From the IMG/VR virus record IMGVR_UViG_3300048834_000074, positions 1 through 34,935 of that record: a stretch of 34,935 nucleotides of DNA. One strand, given 5' to 3'. The stretch comes from a virus. This document shows, piece after piece, positions 30,672-34,935 of the stretch; the stretch's first letter is position 1; each line of letters starts with the position of its first letter. Position numbers and translations under genes: made by a program. The notes beneath the pieces were generated by a model, which saw only the letters and a list, made by a program, of their open reading frames with translations, was not told where the DNA came from and searched no databases.

Positions 30672-31606
30672 GACGCGACCGCCTGGCGGCGGTACTTTGG
30701 TTGAGCCAACGTCCGCATCAGATCGCAAACAAGTTGAGCATCCGGTCGGCGGGCCTGGATGACCAGCAATTCATCGATCGCGGACGCCAGTTCCGATGCC
30801 TTCTTCTCCATCTCGGCGATCTGTTGACGCCGATAGGAGAGCATCCACTGCAACTGCTGGACGGTGGCCGATTGGACTGGGACGCGGTACCAGGCTTCTT
30901 CGTGGTAGTAGGTCACGTAGCGCGGCAACCCGTCGATGTGCGCTTCCTCGCTGTCATCTCCCACGGTGGCGTCCTCGACGAGCGCGTCGCGAATGACGTC
31001 CTTGACCAGCTCGCCCTCCGCCGTGCTCCACGGCTTCGCCCAGTGCAACTCGTTCCGCAGTGACTCGGCAAGCTGATTGATGGTTAGGGGCCTGGCCCGT
31101 TCGGTCGCATCGATCCGGTCGAGTAGCAGTGCCGCAGCGTTTCGAATCTGCTGGCGGTCGAGGTCGTCGTACGTCGGCGTTGGACGGTTGCGACCACTGC
31201 GCCAGTCCTCTCCCATCTCAGCCAGTTCGGCATCCTCGACCATCTGCTTGTAGGCCCGGTACGCGGCGATCGCCGTCGTCTTCTTTGATGCCAGTCCGAT
31301 GACTGACTGAAACACCTCCTCGTTGAGCAGATCCTTCGCCGGTCGACGTTGGTGCTGCGGCAGCATCTCGGTGGCACCGATCCTGGCGACGGCTCGGAGA
31401 GCGTGGATCTCGAACAGAATGCAACGGTGCATCACTCGGTCGTTGCACTTCATCGCCTGAGCGATCTTTCGGAACTGTGCCGCCTTGTCCGTGGCGTCGA
31501 TCAGTTCGTCGGCGGACATCTCGACAAGGCGGTCGATGGCGACATCGATGGCTCGTACCTGCGCCTCAACGTCGCCGTGCGGAGACAGTGCGGGCAGCGC
31601 GCTCAT
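30668..31606 (-). CDS. Early helical protein, 312 aa
   Basis: ATG 31606 overlaps the upstream stop by four bases. The 312-residue product is helical, with charged helices at about 15-75 and 155-215, a beta-like centre near 225-245 (GLPRYVTYYHEEAWYRVP), and a coiled-coil C-terminal part (QLQWMLSYRRQQIAEMEKK). It is the second gene of the early operon and is likely nucleic-acid binding or regulatory. No known family is recognised. It is one of the larger unassigned genes here. Confidence 0.7.
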   Translation of the reverse strand: MSALPALSPHGDVEAQVRAIDVAIDRLVEMSADELIDATDKAAQFRKIAQAMKCNDRVMHRCILFEIHALRAVARIGATEMLPQHQRRPAKDLLNEEVFQSVIGLASKKTTAIAAYRAYKQMVEDAELAEMGEDWRSGRNRPTPTYDDLDRQQIRNAAALLLDRIDATERARPLTINQLAESLRNELHWAKPWSTAEGELVKDVIRDALVEDATVGDDSEEAHIDGLPRYVTYYHEEAWYRVPVQSATVQQLQWMLSYRRQQIAEMEKKASELASAIDELLVIQARRPDAQLVCDLMRTLAQPKYRRQAVAS

Positions 31607-31806
31607 GCCGCCACCTCGCCGTACCACGAACGCAGCGCCTCGTGAGACACCGTGATCTCGCCGTTGGTGTCCTCGGCGAGCTGGTCGGCGATCAATCGCC
31701 AGGGCCAGCGGGGGCGGGCGTTGCGCTTCTCGGTGACGTACTCGGCGAGCGAGCGTCCCAGCGCAACCTCTGCGAGCCGTTGAGTCGGCGTCATCTCCAT
31801 TGACAT
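31603..31806 (-). CDS. Small HTH protein, first early gene (Cro- or Xis-like)
   Basis: ATG 31806 gives a 67-residue protein (ATG 31800 and 31794 are alternatives). The C-terminal part, RPRWPWRLIADQLAEDTNGEITVSHEALRSW, forms an HTH of the type seen in small actinophage regulators. The last residues are GEVAA, ending in two alanines like an ssrA-type degron. It is divergent from the repressor gene, which is the position of Cro. A -35/-10 pair ends six bases before ATG 31806, suggesting a leaderless transcript. Cro against Xis cannot be decided. Confidence 0.72.
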   Translation of the reverse strand: MSMEMTPTQRLAEVALGRSLAEYVTEKRNARPRWPWRLIADQLAEDTNGEITVSHEALRSWYGEVAA

Positions 31807-31880
31807 GACGTCATCATGACACGGTGATGACGCTACGTCAACACCTAATCTCTGGTTGCATGTTTGTTGACATCCTGTCA
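31801..31880. promoter_or_regulatory. Switch region with three 13-bp operator-like sites
   Basis: Three copies of a TGAC-R, 3-base, Y-GTCA type motif occur: 31801-31813 (TGACA-TGA-CGTCA), 31828-31840 (TGACG-CTA-CGTCA) and 31868-31880 (TGACA-TCC-TGTCA). An 8-bp inverted repeat (CGTCATCA ... TGATGACG, 31809-31832) and a 10-bp palindrome ATGACGTCAT overlap them. They lie between the divergent early and repressor genes, as expected for a repressor/Cro switch. Confidence 0.7.
31807..31841 (-). promoter_or_regulatory. Candidate leaderless early promoter
   Basis: On the minus strand TTGACG (31836-31841) and CATGAT (31813-31818) are 17 bases apart, and ATG 31806 begins after exactly six bases. This fits a leaderless mRNA start. 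Operator-like sites cover both boxes, so the repressor could shut the early operon. Confidence 0.55.
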
Positions 31881-31890
31881 GGATCGTGAT

Positions 31891-32232
31891 GTGGCAGACA
31901 CACTCATCCCCAGCAGGGCGCCGACGTATGCGACGGATCGCAGGATCGGCCAAGCAGTGGCGGCGGAGATCGCCTACTCCGGACGCAGCCGAACGGCGGT
32001 CGCGGAGGCGATCGGGCTCGACAAGGCGTCATTCAGTCGATCGATCGCAGGCAACCGGCAGTGGAAAGCGAGCGAGATCATCGACATTGCGTCAACGCTC
32101 GACATCCCGGTCAGCTACCTGATGGAGCCTCGACGGCCGAACACGACACCTGACCAGGGCGGTAGCCCTTCAGCGTGCAATGACGACGCCCTGATCCTCA
32201 AGTTCCCCTCAACCGCTCAAGTAGCAGCGTGA
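31891..32232 (+). CDS. HTH repressor, immunity
   Basis: GTG 31891 (with AGGA eight bases upstream) gives 113 residues. An XRE-like HTH spans about 31-75: RTAVAEAIGLDKASFSRSIAG (helices 2-3), then EIIDIASTLDIPVSYLM. Residues 80-113 form a low-complexity linker ending STAQVAA. The last alanines look like an ssrA-type tag. The stop overlaps the integrase start (GTGA), making a repressor-integrase unit. This order matches integration-dependent immunity phages, where recombination inside the repressor gene removes the tag. This is inferred, not shown. Confidence 0.78.
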   Translation: MADTLIPSRAPTYATDRRIGQAVAAEIAYSGRSRTAVAEAIGLDKASFSRSIAGNRQWKASEIIDIASTLDIPVSYLMEPRRPNTTPDQGGSPSACNDDALILKFPSTAQVAA

Positions 32233-33125
32233 CTGCCACGATACTCCCCCTCGTGGGAACGCTGTCACCGCACGTCAGGGAGTATCTGCGAGGACGGGTC
32301 GCACGAGCGGAGATCAGCCGCCAGACCGCCACCGACCTCTCCTACTGCCTCGCCGGGCTCACCCAGTCGTTCGGAAACCGGCCACTCACACAGTTTGGAC
32401 CGAAAGCGATCGACCGGTGGCTCGAATCGATCGGAGATCGCGCCCCCGCCACACGGCGCGAGTACCTGTCGAGAGTTCGGACGTTCTGCAACTGGCTCGC
32501 CACCGAAGGTCACATCCTCGCCAACCCGACCGGGCACGTACCGACGATCCGCCAGCCGCGCCAGGTGCCTCGCACGCTCACCGAGGCCGAAGTCGCCGTG
32601 CTCATCGCAGCCTGCCCGGACGACCGGGCACGGGCGATCGTCTGGCTCATGGTCGGGTGTGGCCTGCGCTGCGTCGAGGTGTCACGCCTCGACATCCACC
32701 ACTACGACCCGGCCACACGCACGCTCATCGCCACGGGCAAGGCGCTGCACGAACGCAGCATCCCGGTGCCCGCCGAAGTCGCTCAAGCAGTTGACACCTA
32801 CCTCGACAAAGCCGGGCGACCTGGAGGACCACTGTTGCGAACCCAAGCCGGCCATCGAATGGCGGCAAAGACCATCTCGTCATACGTGCGCCGCTGGATG
32901 CGAGACGCAGGAATCAAGACCGCGCCGCTCGACGGCCGATCGGCGCACGGACTCCGACGCACTGCGGCGAGCGACGTGATGGACCGATGCGGCGACATCC
33001 AAGTCGTACAGGAGATGCTCGGACACGTCCGGGTCGAGACGACCGCACGCGCCTACCTGCGCCCCGTTCCCATTCACAAGATGCGCCGAGCGATGGAAGG
33101 CCGGACATACAACGGAGCAGCCTGA
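32229..33125 (+). CDS. int: Tyrosine integrase
   Basis: The 298-residue tyrosine recombinase starts with GTG in a 4-base overlap with the repressor stop. Residues 1-105 are the SAM-like core-binding domain (SPHVREYLRGRVARAEIS ... LSRVRTFCNWL). The catalytic part has Arg147 (GCGLRCVEVSRL), Lys171 (ATGKALHERSIPVP), His240 and Arg243 (SAHGLRRTAASDV), His266 (MLGHVRVETTARAYL) and nucleophile Tyr276. It is Xer-sized, with no long arm-binding domain. The end, RTYNGAA, again shows two C-terminal alanines. It should catalyse integration and, with a helper, excision. Confidence 0.93.
   Translation: MTATILPLVGTLSPHVREYLRGRVARAEISRQTATDLSYCLAGLTQSFGNRPLTQFGPKAIDRWLESIGDRAPATRREYLSRVRTFCNWLATEGHILANPTGHVPTIRQPRQVPRTLTEAEVAVLIAACPDDRARAIVWLMVGCGLRCVEVSRLDIHHYDPATRTLIATGKALHERSIPVPAEVAQAVDTYLDKAGRPGGPLLRTQAGHRMAAKTISSYVRRWMRDAGIKTAPLDGRSAHGLRRTAASDVMDRCGDIQVVQEMLGHVRVETTARAYLRPVPIHKMRRAMEGRTYNGAA
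32236..32256 (+). other. Inverted repeat at the repressor-integrase border
   Basis: CCACGA-(9 bases)-TCGTGG lies just inside the integrase coding start. It could be an RNA hairpin limiting integrase translation or core-type integrase sites. In the preceding repressor 3' end, CTCAAGT occurs at 32197 and 32216 and CTCAA at 32208, possible arm or core sites. Confidence 0.4.
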
Positions 33126-33142
33126 CCCGAAAACGCGAAGAA

Positions 33143-33201
33143 GGCCCCGGCGCGGTTCCTCGCAACGCCAGGCGGAAGGCGTGCAGGAACCGGCCGGGGC
33201 C
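33143..33201. terminator. Large bidirectional terminator hairpin
   Basis: GGCCCCGGC(G)CGGTTCCT pairs over 17 bp, with one bulged base, with the complementary arm at 33185-33201. A nested inner stem (ACGCC/GGCGT) lies in the loop. It sits between the convergent integrase and holin genes. A pyrimidine-rich tract (TTCTTCGCGTTTT) follows on the minus strand, supporting termination of the lysis transcript. Confidence 0.85.
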
Positions 33202-33228
33202 GGGGTTCACCCGAGGGGGACCGGGCGA

Positions 33229-33474
33229 CTATGGGAACTCGTTCGGGAAGTTCGGTGCGACACCACCATCACCCGGCGGCGGCGGAGGTGGCAGCTGGTC
33301 ACCGACGTTCAACACGGCGGTGCCGAAGCCGAGCACGACCAGCGCCGACAGGATCTTGCCCTCGAGACCGTCTTCGATCACGTCGAAGATCGCTTCGAGA
33401 CCGACGAGCGTCCCGAGGATCGAATAGATCGCGGTGCGCCACTTCGTTGGGATGGACTGGGCCAGGTTCTTCAT
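33229..33474 (-). CDS. Holin
   Basis: ATG 33474 has a near-perfect GGAGG five to six bases upstream. The 81-residue protein has a short N-terminal helix (SIPTKWRTAIYSILGTLVGLE), two likely membrane helices (about 14-30 and 40-57) and a Pro-rich tail (PPPPPPGDGG). The KWRxxIYSILGTLVGLEAIFDVI pattern is typical of actinophage holins. It follows the amidase and the DUF2746-like gene, at the end of the lysis cassette. It would form the membrane lesions that release the amidase. Confidence 0.82.
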   Translation of the reverse strand: MKNLAQSIPTKWRTAIYSILGTLVGLEAIFDVIEDGLEGKILSALVVLGFGTAVLNVGDQLPPPPPPGDGGVAPNFPNEFP

Positions 33475-33815
33475 GGTTCCTCCTTCGGGTCGGGGCCGTA
33501 CCTGTGGCCCTTGGTGTCACGTTCGGCGTCGTGTCGCAGCAGCAGGTTGATGTCCTCGCGCGCCTCTTGTAGCGACTCCTTGAGGTCAAGCAGCGACGAG
33601 CCGTTGTTGCGGTGATGCATGAGGTACTCGACGTGCTGGCCGACGACGCCCTCGACTCGGGCCTCAAACCATCGTCCGATCGGGCCGGAAACGTTCGTGG
33701 CCCACAACCATCGCAACGGCCGACCCAGGTACTGCGACTTGGCGATCACACCGATGGCGGTGGCGAGCATTCCGAGCGCGACGATGAAGCCGGCGGCGGC
33801 AAGGATGAACTCCAC
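33471..33815 (-). CDS. Membrane-anchored lysis-cassette protein (DUF2746-like)
   Basis: GTG 33815 is three bases past the amidase stop. The stop overlaps the holin ATG by four bases. The 114-residue protein has one N-terminal membrane helix (about 4-24) and a long charged region with a coiled-coil feature (NNGSSLLDLKESLQEAREDI), matching DUF2746-type proteins found beside actinophage holins. It might act as a holin partner or spanin-like factor. Its exact activity is unknown. Confidence 0.72.
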   Translation of the reverse strand: MEFILAAAGFIVALGMLATAIGVIAKSQYLGRPLRWLWATNVSGPIGRWFEARVEGVVGQHVEYLMHHRNNGSSLLDLKESLQEAREDINLLLRHDAERDTKGHRYGPDPKEEP

Positions 33816-33818
33816 CGA

Positions 33819-34691
33819 TCAGCCCCGGTTCGCTGTCCACACCGCACCACGCGGCGTGTTGACCCACTCAGGCGGACACTTCGACGTGGTCTGCAACGTC
33901 TTGATGAGCCCGTCGAGCTCGGCGGTCGTCAAGTCGTCGACGACGCGGGCGCCGCCCTTGCCGAGAGCGATGTCGGCGTGACCGTCGCCGATCCACCCGA
34001 GCTGCGTCCCGTTGCAGATCAGACCGGTGTAGGCGCCCGGCTTGTACGAACTATCGGTGTATCGGATTCTGAACATGGCGTCGTCCTCGTCGTCTGTGGT
34101 CGGTGGGGTGGTCTGTTCGGTGATCGTCGCGGCGACGTCGGCACGGAACTCGTCCATGTCCCACTTGCCGGACGCTGCCCACATCGACGGCCCAGACGGG
34201 TCGATCTTGCGGGACGTCCACTCGAAATGGGCACGGACGTGGGCGACATCGATGTCGTAGTGGCGACAGATCGCAGCCGACGACGTCAACACCGACTGCT
34301 GCTGGACGGCCGGGTACGGCTCACCGATCCCGTTGTTGGCGATCTCGTTCGAGATGGCGTACAGGTTCATCGAGTCGGCCGGGACACCGTCGAGCGGGCC
34401 ACCGCGGCCGTTCGTGTTCGTGGCGCCGGCGGCACACACCCACACGACGCCAGATCGGTCGGTGTAGATGTTCGCGACCGGCTTCACCGGTGAGCCCGAC
34501 ACGATGTAGTCGACGTCGCGCTGGCCGTCGGTGCGCTGCGGGCTCGCCGTGTGGTGAACGAGCAGATGGGTGGGTCGACCGTCGGCGTAACCGCCCGACG
34601 AACGAGCTCGAGTCTCCCAGCCGTCGACCTCGACGACGGTGAGCCCCGCCGCACGCAGCACGTCGGCAAGGTCAGTCAGATAGCGGCCCAT
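33819..34691 (-). CDS. Endolysin, N-acetylmuramoyl-L-alanine amidase
   Basis: The 290-residue protein starts with ATG 34691, five bases after the tail-spike stop. The amidase_2/PGRP domain spans about 35-190: HLLVHHTAS places His46 and His47, NLYAISNEIANNGIGEPYP has Glu116, and RAHFEWTSRKIDPSGP supplies His155 and Asp164 as Zn and catalytic ligands. It cleaves the amide bond between MurNAc and the peptide. A linker (TTPPTTDDEDD, about 195-208) leads to a C-terminal domain of 80 residues that resembles no familiar cell-wall binding module. A holin follows in the cassette. Confidence 0.92.
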   Translation of the reverse strand: MGRYLTDLADVLRAAGLTVVEVDGWETRARSSGGYADGRPTHLLVHHTASPQRTDGQRDVDYIVSGSPVKPVANIYTDRSGVVWVCAAGATNTNGRGGPLDGVPADSMNLYAISNEIANNGIGEPYPAVQQQSVLTSSAAICRHYDIDVAHVRAHFEWTSRKIDPSGPSMWAASGKWDMDEFRADVAATITEQTTPPTTDDEDDAMFRIRYTDSSYKPGAYTGLICNGTQLGWIGDGHADIALGKGGARVVDDLTTAELDGLIKTLQTTSKCPPEWVNTPRGAVWTANRG

Positions 34692-34696
34692 CAGCC

Positions 34697-34935
34697 TCAG
34701 CCCTCGGAGACGAGCGTTGTGCCGTGCGAGATGCGCATGAAGTTGCCCGAGCCCGCCGTCGTTCCCGCCACAGGTGTCGTGATGTCTGTGGCGTCGATCA
34801 CTCCCTGAACGTTCTGGCGGACACCGCCACCGTTGAAATCGATGCCTTGCGTCATCGTGGCGTAGCGACCGCCCGACCGTTGATGCATCAGGAACGACAG
34901 TTTCAACGTGTTGACGCTGGACGCGATGTCGATGC
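34697..34935 (-). CDS. Tail spike, C-terminal part (continues from base 1 if circular)
   Basis: The frame is open from base 34935 leftward to a stop at 34697 and continues the frame entering from base 1. The joined sequence reads on smoothly (... YIAGAPNG then RIDIASSVNTLK). This part holds the last beta strands (LSFLMHQRSGGRYATM, GIDFNGGGVRQNV) and a small C-terminal cap ending LVSEG. As a standalone ORF it would begin at an internal TTG with no ribosome site. It ends five bases before the amidase ATG. Confidence 0.75.
   Translation of the reverse strand, partial: IDIASSVNTLKLSFLMHQRSGGRYATMTQGIDFNGGGVRQNVQGVIDATDITTPVAGTTAGSGNFMRISHGTTLVSEG

Noticed and set aside
1-34935. Classical defence or toxin-antitoxin system
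   Set aside because: No recognisable restriction, Abi, retron, CBASS or toxin-antitoxin pair was found. The small membrane and zinc proteins have no such signature.

Overview
This window looks like the complete genome of a temperate, long-tailed (siphovirus-type) phage of a GC-rich actinobacterium. The host inference rests on high GC, many GTG starts, near-universal 4-base start/stop overlaps, and actinophage-type families: a fused prim-pol/helicase, a RuvC-like resolvase, an actinophage-type TerL with a short TerS, and an amidase-holin lysis cassette. An acidimicrobial or other aquatic actinobacterial host is possible but cannot be fixed from sequence. No flanking host genes are visible. The leftward reading frame open at base 1 continues in frame from base 34935, so the window is best read as a circular (or circularly permuted) genome cut inside one tail-spike gene.

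Layout, following leftward transcription (minus strand) around the circle. From the switch at about 31.85 kb, the early region runs down to about 21 kb: a small HTH protein, a 312-aa early protein, small membrane proteins, an HNH endonuclease, a PD-(D/E)XK exonuclease, an SSB-like protein, a zinc-finger protein, a RuvC-like resolvase, the prim-pol/helicase, an origin-like repeat region and several small zinc proteins. A promoter-like element at 20720-20749 and two HNH genes lead into packaging and head genes (TerS, TerL, small membrane protein, portal, protease, capsid). Connector, tail-terminator, tail-tube, chaperone and tape-measure genes follow (about 8.4-14.3 kb). Next come a tail hub and a series of tail and receptor-binding proteins (1-8.4 kb). 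Across the junction lie the end of the tail spike, the amidase, a membrane protein and the holin, ending at a strong hairpin (33143-33201).

Only three credible genes are on the plus strand. Two form the lysogeny unit: an HTH repressor (31891-32232) whose stop overlaps the start of a tyrosine integrase (32229-33125). The third is a short membrane protein (10617-10877) next to the tape-measure gene, which looks like a prophage-expressed moron.

The most interesting feature is the switch. A repressor gene is translationally coupled to the integrase, a small HTH gene diverges from it, and all three proteins end in two alanines (QVAA, NGAA, EVAA), resembling ssrA-type degrons. This is the gene plan of integration-dependent immunity known from mycobacteriophages BPs, Brujita and Charlie. 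Other points of interest are the repeat/palindrome cluster with a perfect DnaA box, a tRNA T-arm-like fragment, a duplicated tail-fibre linker, a run of micro-genes of 28-59 codons joined by 4-base overlaps, and hairpins in the late operon.
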